Counted from the first letter of the stretch, positions 37,560 to 46,115 are shown. The stretch is DNA of 64,000 nt from Marthasterias glacialis (GCA_911728455.2 OU452229.1:20154754-20218753), one strand, 5' to 3'. The notes: generated by a model from the sequence alone, not told the origin. Made by a program: numbers and translations.

Positions 37560-37731
37560 TTTTTGGATGGTCATTTTTCACACAGTTCTCACCGTGTAGT
37601 ACGCGTGCTCAGAACTACGCAAGTAATACTGTATGATACAGATACATAATACTGAGCATGTGCGCGCACGCTCAGAACTGTCCAAATGACCGTTGTGCTG
37701 CTGCCACCAGCGTTGCGAAAGTCTCCCATTG
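37560..37731. mobile_element. MITE family C, diverged partial copy
   Basis: The right end (GCTGCTGCCACCAG, then GTCTCCCATTG) matches family C. The interior has GCTCAGAACT in both orientations and GAGCATGTGCGCGCA. The left end is degraded. Confidence 0.6.
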
Positions 37732-38421
37732 TACGGTGCTCCGTAGTATCATATACCACTTATCCGGACGAGAGAATTTAGGCCCACAAAGTCGACTTAT
37801 AAACGAACCTGTCGTTTTGCCGTGCATTTATCTCGTCAAGAAGCCTCAACTATGAAGTCGACATACGCAAGATATCATTGTCTGGATAAAGACTCCGTAC
37901 ATTTGGGTTATGCCTCAAAACGATGTTATAGTCTGATTAGAGTAAAATGGGCGCGATCGTAATCCTGCTGAAACACATCCATTTTGCTAAGCAAAAAATT
38001 AGCATGGAACCAGTCAAAAGGAAATGTATACGAAGTGGTATTTCGGCTGGTAGCCTATTTCTGCTAATGAGTTCATATACTGCGGCAAGATCGCCTACGC
38101 TTAGCAAATGTTTTTGAGCTCAACAGCTTTTTGGAAACGGTCCCTGGATATAAACATGATGAAGTTCCTACAAATCATGATTTGGAGTTCACTCCCCTAA
38201 AAATGAAGAAATAACCCCCACCCCTCTACACCACTCCAACACAAAATTAAACACCAACCATTTTCTGTTTCCTTCGACCCACGGAAGAATTGGGATCCGA
38301 AATATCCATGATCAACTACCCCGACCATCCCCAACCAACTCATAGTCCACCCTGACCAACTTACACTCCTCCCCACCGACTACCGCTCTACCCCAACCCA
38401 CATGGTAACATAATTGCTCCG
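37732..38421. other. Host flank left of the DIRS-like element
   Basis: Non-coding. The last 200 bases are strikingly C-rich and G-poor (ACCCC, CAACC and CCCCAACC motifs), and similar motifs appear right of the element (43170-43250). Insertion may have been into a CCAAC-rich repeat. Confidence 0.5.
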
Positions 38422-38430
38422 CAAACTTCG
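38422..38430 (+). repeat. CAAACTTCG, left member of a direct repeat flanking the DIRS-like element
   Basis: CAAACTTCG lies 10 bases outside the left terminal repeat and recurs in the same orientation at 43068-43076, 8 bases outside the right one. DIRS elements do not make staggered-cut target duplications. A direct repeat at this place could be the crossover core left by recombinase insertion, or a coincidence. Confidence 0.5.
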
Positions 38431-38440
38431 TTTCTACATA

Positions 38441-38486
38441 ATTCCACCTTACCATCATGACGTCACTCCAGAGACCACGTGAGATA
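38441..38486 (+). repeat. Left inverted terminal repeat of the DIRS-like element
   Basis: These 46 bases are the exact reverse complement of 43014-43059. The repeat starts ATTCCACCTTACC and ends CGTGAGATA. It contains a palindromic TGACGTCA (38458-38465) and a CACGTG E-box (38476-38481), both classic animal transcription factor sites. In Dictyostelium DIRS-1 the terminal repeats carry promoter activity, so a promoter role here is plausible but inferred. Confidence 0.95.
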
Positions 38487-38663
38487 GCGCTTACCAGCCA
38501 GCAAACCGTCAGTGTGCGGTCTAGCCAGCTACTGAACGGACGTGTATGTACACAGGCTAGTGTTTGTGTCATTGCGTTGAGTAATACATGTAGGTAAGAA
38601 CATTATTTTGACTATTTGAGATTGTGTAGTCATTAGTTATCGTACTAGTTTGACTTGTCAACT
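38487..38663 (+). other. 5' leader of the DIRS-like element
   Basis: Stretch between the left terminal repeat and the first ATG of the gag-like gene. No open frame of note. It contains a splice-donor-like AGGTAAG at about 38592, but no acceptor at a usable distance before the start codon. Confidence 0.6.
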
Positions 38664-39956
38664 ATGGCAACGGCGTACATCGACAGCGTCTTGGATTTAG
38701 AGGATTTATCTGATTTATCACCACACCATACGCCATCACGGCAATTTAGTAGTTGTGGTTTATTTGGGGCTGGGGAGCAATCTCCCGAAGACCCCGTACA
38801 ACGCTTAATAGCTAGTTCTCCGACTCCAAAATTGGAGGTCCAAACGCCCTTGAAAAGGCGGGGGAAAACAAGGCCAAAAACCAAGACAAAATTGTCAAAA
38901 AATAGGCCTGAAACAGTAAAGGGCTCAGCCCAGGGTGTGGCTCCTTTGGACAGCTCCAGCCAACCGTGGCAGGAGCTAAGCACTACTCTCGTGCAAACAA
39001 TGCAAACGGGGTTTGCAAAACTGACAACGGCATTCCTGAATGCAAATACATGCACAGAAACTAATGTTAAACGTGGCTCGCCAACATGCACAACTATTGC
39101 CGCTTCAAAGAGCAAAAAACTCAAGTCGGCTATTGTTGTACCGGATTCGGAAACTGAATCTGATAATACCGAAGCAGAACTACAACGTCTCCTCTCTGAG
39201 GGGGAGGTAGTTTCTGCAGAAGAAGATATGTTGGTAGATATTCAGCAAGAATATGAAGCGGATGATAAAGTTGGCCCTAAAATCAGGGAAAAACTAGCAA
39301 CTTTGACGGGCAAAGTTCTCACCACAAAATTGTCGGATGAGAAATTGTCCGATAAACAAAAACTGTATTGCCGTCCACAGAACTGTGCTGAACTGATCAA
39401 AACAAAAGTAAACCCAGAGATTTGGGCCCTACTCAAATCTAGCACTCGGTCCAGAGACCTTAAATTCATACGGCTGCAAAAGCTTTTGATTTCGGCATTT
39501 GTTCCTTTGCTTCAGTTAACAGACAAATTATTGTCAAAAGATCAAGCCAAAGATGAGGTGAAATTGGCAATGGACACCATGACTTTGATGGCGAATGCTA
39601 ACATTGAATTAAACCTTCGAAGAAGGGAACTTATGAAGCCAGACTTAAACGCACAGTACCAACGTCTATGTGCACCATCAGTCCCTATCACAAAGTTGTT
39701 GTTTGGGGATGATTTGACCAAAGAGGTCAAAGATATCAATGCTACTAATAAAGTAGGGCACAAGATTGGACGAGCGGGTGATGCCAGAAATATGGACTAC
39801 CGCCGAGGTTTCGGTTATCGTCATTATTCGGGCCGCTACAACACACAGCCAAAAAAGTATGGAGGAAACCAGGCCTATACAAAGGGTCATTACCCCTCCA
39901 GGGGCTACGGCAAAAGAAGACCGTACAACAAACGGGGCCAAAGCACGAACCCATAA
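38664..39956 (+). CDS. gag: DIRS gag-like protein (ORF1)
   Basis: A 430-codon frame from the first ATG (MATAYIDSVLDLEDL) to TAA. Order of parts: an acidic start; a basic stretch rich in Lys/Arg/Thr around residues 70-90; a polar low-complexity middle; an acidic segment (SETESDNTEAELQRLL); a conserved-looking helical core (about residues 195-320) with LSDEKLSDKQKLYCRPQNC, VNPEIWALL and LQKLLISAF; and a basic tail from about residue 370 rich in Gly, Arg and Tyr. The PENC / VNPEIW / LQKLL pattern is typical of animal DIRS gag proteins. The Gly/Arg/Tyr tail probably binds nucleic acid; no CCHC zinc knuckle is visible. The protein would package element RNA. The start was chosen because it is the first ATG; a TTG nine bases upstream is not a likely eukaryotic start. 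The frame is intact. Confidence 0.88.
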   Translation: MATAYIDSVLDLEDLSDLSPHHTPSRQFSSCGLFGAGEQSPEDPVQRLIASSPTPKLEVQTPLKRRGKTRPKTKTKLSKNRPETVKGSAQGVAPLDSSSQPWQELSTTLVQTMQTGFAKLTTAFLNANTCTETNVKRGSPTCTTIAASKSKKLKSAIVVPDSETESDNTEAELQRLLSEGEVVSAEEDMLVDIQQEYEADDKVGPKIREKLATLTGKVLTTKLSDEKLSDKQKLYCRPQNCAELIKTKVNPEIWALLKSSTRSRDLKFIRLQKLLISAFVPLLQLTDKLLSKDQAKDEVKLAMDTMTLMANANIELNLRRRELMKPDLNAQYQRLCAPSVPITKLLFGDDLTKEVKDINATNKVGHKIGRAGDARNMDYRRGFGYRHYSGRYNTQPKKYGGNQAYTKGHYPSRGYGKRRPYNKRGQSTNP

Positions 39957-40066
39957 CTGCCCAAAGCACATCATCAGAGTGCAGCAAGGTAAGCAACTTT
40001 GCTTTAAAACCCAGTGGAGCTCAAACAAACTCATTTGTAGCAGGTAGAATAAAATATTTTTTGCCC
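39957..40066 (+). other. Spacer between the gag-like and RT genes
   Basis: 110 bases separate the gag stop from the RT ATG, and the two genes are in different frames. The spacer holds a consensus-like donor (AAGGTAAGC, GT at 39989) and acceptor-like AGs at 40040 and 40043, so a tiny intron of 52-55 bases is conceivable. Spliceosomal introns have been reported in some DIRS elements. The alternative is simple re-initiation or a separate transcript. Confidence 0.4.
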
Positions 40067-42013
40067 ATGTGGAAGAAACTAACTTCCGACCCAAACATTT
40101 TGGATACTGTGAAAGGACTACATATTGAGTTTGAAACGTTTCCGAGGCAAACGTTCATACCAAAGCAGTATGCAATGAGCATTCCTGAGCAAAAGGTTGT
40201 TCAACAGGAAGTTGAAAAGTTATTGACCAAAGGAGTCATTGAGATAACAACTCATGAGCCTGATGAATTCCTATCAAACATTTTTCTACGACCAAAGAAA
40301 GATGGTTCGTATAGAATGATACTGAACTTAAAGGCATTGAATAAACATGTGAAATACCATCATTTTAAAATGGAAACTTTGCAGTCTGCAATACATTTGA
40401 TGACAAAAGATTGCTTCATGGCATCCATAGATTTACGTGATGCTTACTATTCAGTGCCGATTGCACATGAACATAGAAAATATCTCAAGTTCCAGTGGGA
40501 GGCTAATATGTATCAATACACTTGCCTTCCAAATGGCCTTGCTTCAGCTCCACGTATTTTCACAAAGGTATTGAAACCTATCTATTCAGCCCTTAGAGGC
40601 CAAGGATTACAATCAGTGGCGTATATTGATGATTCATTGTTATATGGTGAATCAAGTGAGGAATGTTGCAAAAATGTTAAGGCAACAACACAACTTATGA
40701 CCCAAGCCGGGTTCATAGTTCATGACCAAAAATCGGTTTCTGATCCCACACAAACAATCAAATTTCTGGGCTTTGAGCTTAGTTCACGAGAAATGGCAGT
40801 CAAATTGACTGCAGAAAAGGCCGTGAAATTAAAGACGGTTTGTCAAGCTCTAATAGCGAAAAAGTCTTCGCTAATTCGGGAAGTGGCTCAAGTTATTGGC
40901 ATGATAATATCTAGTTTTCCAGGGGTAATGTTTGGTCAATTATTTTACCGATATGTCGAAAAAGACAAAATAAAAGCTTTGCAAGAAAAAGACAGTACAT
41001 ATGATACTCAAATGAGTTTGTCTCAGGAGGCATTAAAGGACCTCACCTGGTGGATTGAAAACATCGAATCCTACCAAGCCACAAGATATATCCATATCAC
41101 TAATGCACAACCAGATATGACAATTTATTCAGATGCCTCTCACACAGGATGGGGAGCAATCTGTAAAAATACTGGTCTGCGAACACGAGGTCATTGGACA
41201 CCTCAAGAATCTCAAGCTCACATTAATTACTTGGAATTATTGGCAGCTTTCTTTGCTGTCAAATCCTTTTGCAAAGACGGAAAGTTCGCCCATGTACGTT
41301 TGTATCTTGACAACACTACTGCTGTTGCGTACATAAATAATATGGGTGGAATACACTCATCCACCTGCAATGAAATAACACGGCAAATGTGGATGTGGGC
41401 AATACAAAATCAAATGTGGCTCAGTGCAGCACATGTTCCAGGAAAACAGAACGTAATCGCAGATATTGAGTCAAGAAATATAAATATTGATGGCGAATGG
41501 ATGCTAAAGCCATCTATTTTTCAGCAATTATGCGTTCAGCTTATTGAACCTAATATTGATTTATTTGCGTCCAGGTTAAATTATCAGATTAAGCCGTATG
41601 TTTCATGGAAACACGACCCAGAAGCAATTGCCATTGATGCATTCATGCTTTCATGGAAAACTTACAAGTTTTATGCTTTTCCACCTTTCAGCTTAATCGG
41701 ACGAGTCCTTCAGAAGATAATGGACGAGCAGGCAGAAGGACTTTTGATAGTCCCAAACTGGCCCACCCAATGCTGGTATCCACGGGTGATGCACATGTTG
41801 GTGGCACAGCCGGTGCTCATCCCACCGTCCATGGTGCCGCTACAGTTGCCACAAGACAAACACGCAATGCACCCATTTCATCAAAAAATGTCTCTGCTAG
41901 CTTGCCATTTATCCGGGAGTGCCTCCGGGAGACAGACATTTCGACTCGGGCAACTGACATCATCGTCGCTTCATGGAGAAGTGAGACAAAGAAACAATAT
42001 TCCTCCTATTTAA
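40067..42013 (+). CDS. pol: DIRS reverse transcriptase - RNase H - methyltransferase-like polyprotein (ORF2)
   Basis: A 648-codon intact frame from ATG (MWKKLTSDPN). Reverse transcriptase: motif A SIDLRDAYYS with Asp122, the PNGLASAPRIF block, and the catalytic YIDD at residues 186-189. RNase H: SDASHTGWG (Asp356), YLELLAA (Glu390), LYLDNTTAV (Asp415) and IADIESRN (Asp466), so all four acidic residues are present. C-terminal domain from about residue 480: IDLFASRLN (Asp498), YAFPPF (536-541) and PNWPTQCWYP (563-572). DIRS elements carry this block, described as related to Dam-type N6-adenine methyltransferases; YAFPPF occupies the place of the usual NPPY/DPPY motif. The product would copy element RNA into DNA. 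The last 361 bases overlap the recombinase frame, which is read one base back. There is no protease or integrase. Confidence 0.94.
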   Translation: MWKKLTSDPNILDTVKGLHIEFETFPRQTFIPKQYAMSIPEQKVVQQEVEKLLTKGVIEITTHEPDEFLSNIFLRPKKDGSYRMILNLKALNKHVKYHHFKMETLQSAIHLMTKDCFMASIDLRDAYYSVPIAHEHRKYLKFQWEANMYQYTCLPNGLASAPRIFTKVLKPIYSALRGQGLQSVAYIDDSLLYGESSEECCKNVKATTQLMTQAGFIVHDQKSVSDPTQTIKFLGFELSSREMAVKLTAEKAVKLKTVCQALIAKKSSLIREVAQVIGMIISSFPGVMFGQLFYRYVEKDKIKALQEKDSTYDTQMSLSQEALKDLTWWIENIESYQATRYIHITNAQPDMTIYSDASHTGWGAICKNTGLRTRGHWTPQESQAHINYLELLAAFFAVKSFCKDGKFAHVRLYLDNTTAVAYINNMGGIHSSTCNEITRQMWMWAIQNQMWLSAAHVPGKQNVIADIESRNINIDGEWMLKPSIFQQLCVQLIEPNIDLFASRLNYQIKPYVSWKHDPEAIAIDAFMLSWKTYKFYAFPPFSLIGRVLQKIMDEQAEGLLIVPNWPTQCWYPRVMHMLVAQPVLIPPSMVPLQLPQDKHAMHPFHQKMSLLACHLSGSASGRQTFRLGQLTSSSLHGEVRQRNNIPPI

Positions 42014-42896
42014 GAAGGTGGGAGTCCTTTTGCTGTCGGGACAAAATTAATCCCATAAAACCAACAATAGGCAACGCCTTGAATTTCTTAACAGAATTGT
42101 TTGATAATGGACTAAGTTATAGTTCTATTAATACCGCCAGATCGGCGATTTCAGCTGTTACTTTGCCCATAGATGGCACTCCGGTTGGAAGTCATCCACT
42201 AACCTCTAGATTTATGAGAGGTATTTTTAACAGCAGACCGACGTTTCCACGTTACCAGTCCATTTGGGATGTCAGCATTTTGTTCAACTATTTCAATTCT
42301 TTGGACTCGAATGAAAATATTTCTTTGAAAGTGTTTAGTAAAAAAGTGGTAATTTTGTTAGCCTTACTTACAGCACAACGAGTTCAAACACTACATGTAT
42401 TGTGCTTAGAAGATTTACTCCTGTCAGACACAGAGTGTCGTTTAAGGGTAAAGCGCCTGTTAAAACAGACTCGACCAGGAGTACACCAGGCAGACATAAC
42501 CTTGCCTGCATACCCCGAAAACCAGAAACTATGTATAGTTAATAATTTAAACGTTTATGTTAAGCGCACTCAGGTTGTACGCGCTGATTATGAGAACAAA
42601 CTGTTCATAAGTTTCAGAAACCATTTGGACCACTGTCAAGAGACAGTATCAGACGGTGGATCCGTGACACGCTAAGTGCGGCTGGAATTGATGTATCCAA
42701 GTTCTCCCCCCACAGTATCCGGGCGGCATCAACATCTGCAGCTGCAACTGCTGGAGTACCTATACAAACTATTTTGTTAACAGCAGGCTGGTCTGGAGCA
42801 CAGACATTTGCTAGGTTTTATAATAAACCAATTGTGAAATATCCTGTTTTTTCCACTACAGTTTTGCAAAGTATGCATGTTTGTACACCTAAGTAA
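41653..42896 (+). pseudogene. DIRS tyrosine recombinase (ORF3), interrupted by a frameshift
   Basis: The open frame from ATG 41653 has recognisable recombinase sequence from about 41890. An N-terminal core-binding-like domain includes SWRSETKKQYSSYLRRW. The catalytic domain's first Arg lies in LLTAQRVQTL (codon 42379-42381). The frame then runs out of register near 42611-42620 and stops at 42673-42675. Frame -1 resumes the homology without delay: RDSIRRWIRDTLSAAG, then HSIRAAS with the His-x-x-Arg pair (42711-42722), and GWSGAQTFARFYNKP with the presumed nucleophile Tyr (42819-42821), ending at TAA 42894-42896. This is best explained by loss of one base, leaving a truncated protein without the HxxR and Tyr residues. 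A sequencing error is possible. The true start may be downstream of 41653, since the first part overlaps the methyltransferase-like domain. The intact enzyme would integrate circular cDNA. Confidence 0.9.
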
Positions 42897-42953
42897 GGTC
42901 TCTCTTTTGCTGTTGTTAAAGTGGAAATGTTTTGTATCCTTAAACTGTGTAAT

Positions 42954-42959
42954 AATAAA
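42954..42959 (+). terminator. Poly(A) signal of the DIRS-like element
   Basis: AATAAA lies 58 bases after the end of the recombinase frame and 55 bases before the right terminal repeat, the expected place for polyadenylation of the element transcript. A T-rich stretch follows at 42972-42989. Confidence 0.55.
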
Positions 42960-43013
42960 GTTGTGACAAAGATTTTTTGTTGTTGTTTCAACTCCAAGTT
43001 TCCTTTCTCTAAA

Positions 43014-43059
43014 TATCTCACGTGGTCTCTGGAGTGACGTCATGATGGTAAGGTGGAAT
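43014..43059 (-). repeat. Right inverted terminal repeat of the DIRS-like element
   Basis: Perfect inverted copy of 38441-38486, including the TGACGTCA (43035-43042) and CACGTG sites. It begins 117 bases after the end of the recombinase frame. DIRS elements often have a short extension outside one repeat; here the bases CCTAAAAT separate it from a 9-bp sequence that is also present outside the left repeat. Confidence 0.95.
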
Positions 43060-43067
43060 CCTAAAAT

Positions 43068-43076
43068 CAAACTTCG
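43068..43076 (+). repeat. CAAACTTCG, right member of the direct repeat flanking the DIRS-like element
   Basis: Same nine bases and orientation as 38422-38430. Together they bracket the terminal repeats almost symmetrically. Confidence 0.5.
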
Positions 43077-43248
43077 CCTAATAAATTAGACTCGTTTAAT
43101 TTTAGGACTATCGGTGATCGTGAGGGGTCGGCTATCAATGTTCTCAATCAACTATCAACGCTCCTTTTTAAATAGCGATACGCCGTCCAACAATACCAAC
43201 CCCTTTCTATAATCTCAACCGATCCAGGGTAGTGAGTTTTTCACCCCA
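43077..43248. other. Host flank right of the DIRS-like element
   Basis: Non-coding, with ATCAACTATCAACG and CAACC motifs like those of the left flank. Confidence 0.45.
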
Positions 43249-43467
43249 GCAGAATGAGTCAAACAACTTTGAATGTAAGGGAAATCTGTGGTTATCTCCC
43301 CTCGATTTCCCTTATCCGTCTCTTTTTTTGTTGTCATGTTTATCCAAACAAATCGTTACCTGCAGAATGAGTCAAACAACTTTGAATGTAAGGGAAATCT
43401 GTCGATTTCCCCTATCCGTCTCTTTTCTTTTCTTTTTTGTCATGTTTATCCAAACAAATCGTTACCT
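43249..43467 (+). repeat. Tandem duplication of about 110 bp
   Basis: Two adjacent copies (43249-43361 and 43362-43467), each starting GCAGAATGAGTCAAACAAC and ending AAACAAATCGTTACCT. Copy 2 lacks about 11 bases of copy 1 and has an expanded T-rich tract. Confidence 0.92.
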
Positions 43468-44470
43468 AGAAACGTAACCATATATTTACTCTCTGTGAAG
43501 TGCTTAGTAAAATTGAGTATACACCCCTCAGTGGAGTAGACCTAACGATCTCATAGTTTGCGTTACAATACTACCAGTGTATTTCACGAGTGGAAGTTGT
43601 TATGCTCACCCAACCTTTACGTTCCCCATTGACTGTTTCCTAATGAAGTTTTACGAAGCATATCCTTCAGCTTGACCATTTTAACACCTTCTCCAACACA
43701 AAACATAAAAAAATAAATTACCACTGTGGCCCCAGGTGATAAAATGTTTGGGGAAAAGTTGCTTGTCAAAAGTTGTTACAAAAACAATGATGTGTGTGTT
43801 ACTTTCGTAAAACACTTTCGTCGTGATTTGTTTTATTTTTATACATATTTATATATTATATATATACATATACATATCTGAGACCTATAAAAGTTACCTG
43901 TTTTTCGGAAATAGTGCGTCGTAACCCAACCGAAGATATTCTTGCAACAAAAATCTGATGTGGCTTGTTTTTTATTTTTAAAAGGGCAATAACGTAGGTG
44001 ATTTGACTTGAAAACTCTACAACCTTTGGATAACATGGGGGCGAACATAACCCGTTTCCGGGTTCGGATATTTCCAACTTCTGTTGTGTCCGAATGTATG
44101 GTTAGAATCGGGAACAAGGAACTAAAACCAAACATCAAAATTACGGCTAAAACAACGTGCGGAATTTCTGTGTACTGTCATAGTGTTTTGTCACACAATT
44201 GCAATAGAAGATATCTATTCTATTTCCGCATTCTTCAACTCCCCTAGAGTAACGTACGATTATTTTTATCGTCCATCACAATGCTAAGCTATTATATAAA
44301 GCTGTTTAGTCAGATCCTGTTAAAAATCAATCAGACCGGTTCCTAATGATTGCATCTTAGTACTTAATAACAGAAAATGAATGGGTCAAACAAGAGGAAG
44401 CTCCTGACCAAATACAGCAATAACATCAGCAGTAGCCTAACATCAGCAACAAAAACAAGAAAAGAATGGA
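43468..44470. other. Non-coding
   Basis: AT-rich with a TATATA patch around 43850. No gene seen. Confidence 0.5.
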
Positions 44471-44674
44471 ATGGTCCGGAAACGCAAAAACAGCAACTAC
44501 AAGGGTGACAGCACATCAAACAACAGCAACAACAACGGCGATGACGACCAGACTCCATACCGGTACGAAGTGTGGAGGGTGCCACTTGTAAACCGCGATG
44601 AGGAGCTGTCACTTGTTCCAACCCACCCACCACTGCCGACAGCGGTCACTGTATCTACCATTTCCAAGTATTAA
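44471..44674 (+). CDS. Unidentified small ORF, possible 3' exon fragment
   Basis: A 67-codon frame from ATG with a basic, Asn/Ser-rich start (MVRKRKNSNYKGDSTSN), an NNSNNNGDDD stretch from AAC repeats, and a better-looking end (TPYRYEVWRVPLVNRDEELS). The codons after 44550 look gene-like. A second frame starting at 44377 is also open just upstream, so a decayed gene fragment with a frame change is possible. No family is recognised. Confidence 0.2.
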   Translation: MVRKRKNSNYKGDSTSNNSNNNGDDDQTPYRYEVWRVPLVNRDEELSLVPTHPPLPTAVTVSTISKY

Positions 44675-45264
44675 AATGTCGATTTACAGTCGGCATTTAG
44701 AAAAGAAAATGCACACTAGAACTTGGCTGGAAAGATATTATCATTAAAATATATAATATGTTTATCTTCCTGAAAGCTATATTTTTAAAGTGTCGTGGCA
44801 TAGTATTAGTTTAGTTACTGAAAATGTTTTGTATTTGTATTTTTCAATTAATCACTATCGGTACACTCTCCTGCCAGACTGGCCCTTGCCACAAAATTCC
44901 ACTGGATACTGTGGAGACTAAGTCCACAGTACACAATCCACGGGGTTGAGAGCAATGTATAAAAATGGAAATATTTTCACTGGTTTTTATTTTGAATACC
45001 CTCCACTAAGTGTTAAGTATTGGTTGTTACCTTGATATACATGTACAATATAAAGGCCTACACACGGCTCGAATTAAGGTCAAACAGTGACTCGCAAATC
45101 TTCAACCATTTGTAAACACAGCTTATTATATGCGTTCTACGTATGAATTCTTACATGCGACGTTATTAATTATATCTTTCTGGTAATGAAACCATAGGAC
45201 CCTCAAAAGTGACTTGCACTGTGACCCGTAGGCCTGAAGATACCTATGTAGAGAATATCGATGA
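44675..45264. other. Non-coding
   Basis: No gene or repeat recognised. Confidence 0.5.
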
Positions 45265-45427
45265 AGAAATGTCGGTTTTAGATGTGGGAGGAAAACCCCA
45301 AATAGGGAAAACCCACGCAATCAGGTAGGGACTGGAAACCCAATCCACATGCAAGGCTCCAGTCCGGGATTCGAACAGGGGTCACAGAGGTGAAAGGCAG
45401 AAAAAAAAGAAACCACTGCGCCAACCT
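45265..45427 (-). mobile_element. tRNA-derived SINE, copy 2
   Basis: On the minus strand: GGTTGGCGCAGTGGTTTC (A-box region), CTGTTCGAATCCCGGAC (B-box), then GGATTGGGTTTCCAG, GATTGCGTGGGTTTTCC and TTTTCCTCCCACATC. It matches copy 1 (923-1100) throughout and is better preserved. Its A- and B-boxes are close to functional consensus. Confidence 0.82.
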
Positions 45428-46115
45428 ATGTTTCCATAAAGACAGAAGAGGGGTAAATTACCTTTCTAACGGAATTGTTTATTTTCAGATAATTAAAAGA
45501 CATGATTTCAATACAAGCAATGATGCTTTTGTGGGCAAAGGCATATAACATGTTTTAGGGTTTATGTGTACTTTTCTGAATTAAACTTGCCTTCAAAATA
45601 AACCCGGCAGACCGTGCATTACAAGTATACTCAATTGAAAGAGAAGTATAGTTTATCAATCACTTGGAGAGAGGGGAAAAAAACTATTGAATTTTATCCT
45701 TTTCTTCAATGTTGTTTACAAACAAACAATTTCGGGGGCTTGAACTTTCGGGGTTTAGGAACACGTTGTGTGTACTATTACTGACAAAAGTTGATTGTAG
45801 GTGAGGTTGAGTGAGGTGTACTTGTCACCCTTTTTAAAAAACGGGGGAACGCATGACTTCCAAATAATAAAATGTGTCATCGAGTGGAATTTCACTCAGT
45901 AACCAGGAACAAAGTCAGTGTATCAGGTACACGGGGTCATAAAATGCAATCTTTGAGTAAGGAACACCAGGAACTCGTCAAATTGCCTGTTTGAGAGCAA
46001 ATGTACATAATATGTACAATGAGTAATTATGTGTAATGAGTGTACCGCGACTGACGAAGAGCCGAAAGTGTGACTTCTGTATAAATGTTTGCCGCGTGTT
46101 CGTTTTGTTTTGCAG
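45428..46115. other. Non-coding
   Basis: AT-rich, nothing recognised. Confidence 0.5.

Larger units (their letters stand above)
38431..43067 (+). mobile_element. DIRS-like tyrosine recombinase retrotransposon, nearly complete
   Basis: A unit of about 4.6 kb has perfect 46-bp inverted terminal repeats and three successive genes on the plus strand: gag-like, RT/RNase H/methyltransferase-like, and tyrosine recombinase. That order, the inverted rather than direct terminal repeats, and the absence of a protease or DDE integrase are diagnostic of the DIRS order. The usual length of DIRS elements, about 4.5-6 kb, fits. The two terminal repeats show no mismatch and only one inactivating change was found (in the recombinase), so the copy looks young. 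I could not find a convincing internal complementary region, which DIRS elements normally carry near the right end. The exact outer ends are uncertain by about 10 bases each side. Confidence 0.93.

Noticed and set aside
38645..39124. 159-codon frame opposite the gag-like gene
   Set aside because: Antisense shadow of a well-supported coding region.
39766..40047. 93-codon frame overlapping the end of the gag-like gene
   Set aside because: Most likely a shadow of the gag tail. It is kept only as part of the possible intron question.
38431..43067. LTR retrotransposon or endogenous retrovirus
   Set aside because: No direct long terminal repeats, protease, DDE integrase or envelope; inverted termini and a tyrosine recombinase instead.
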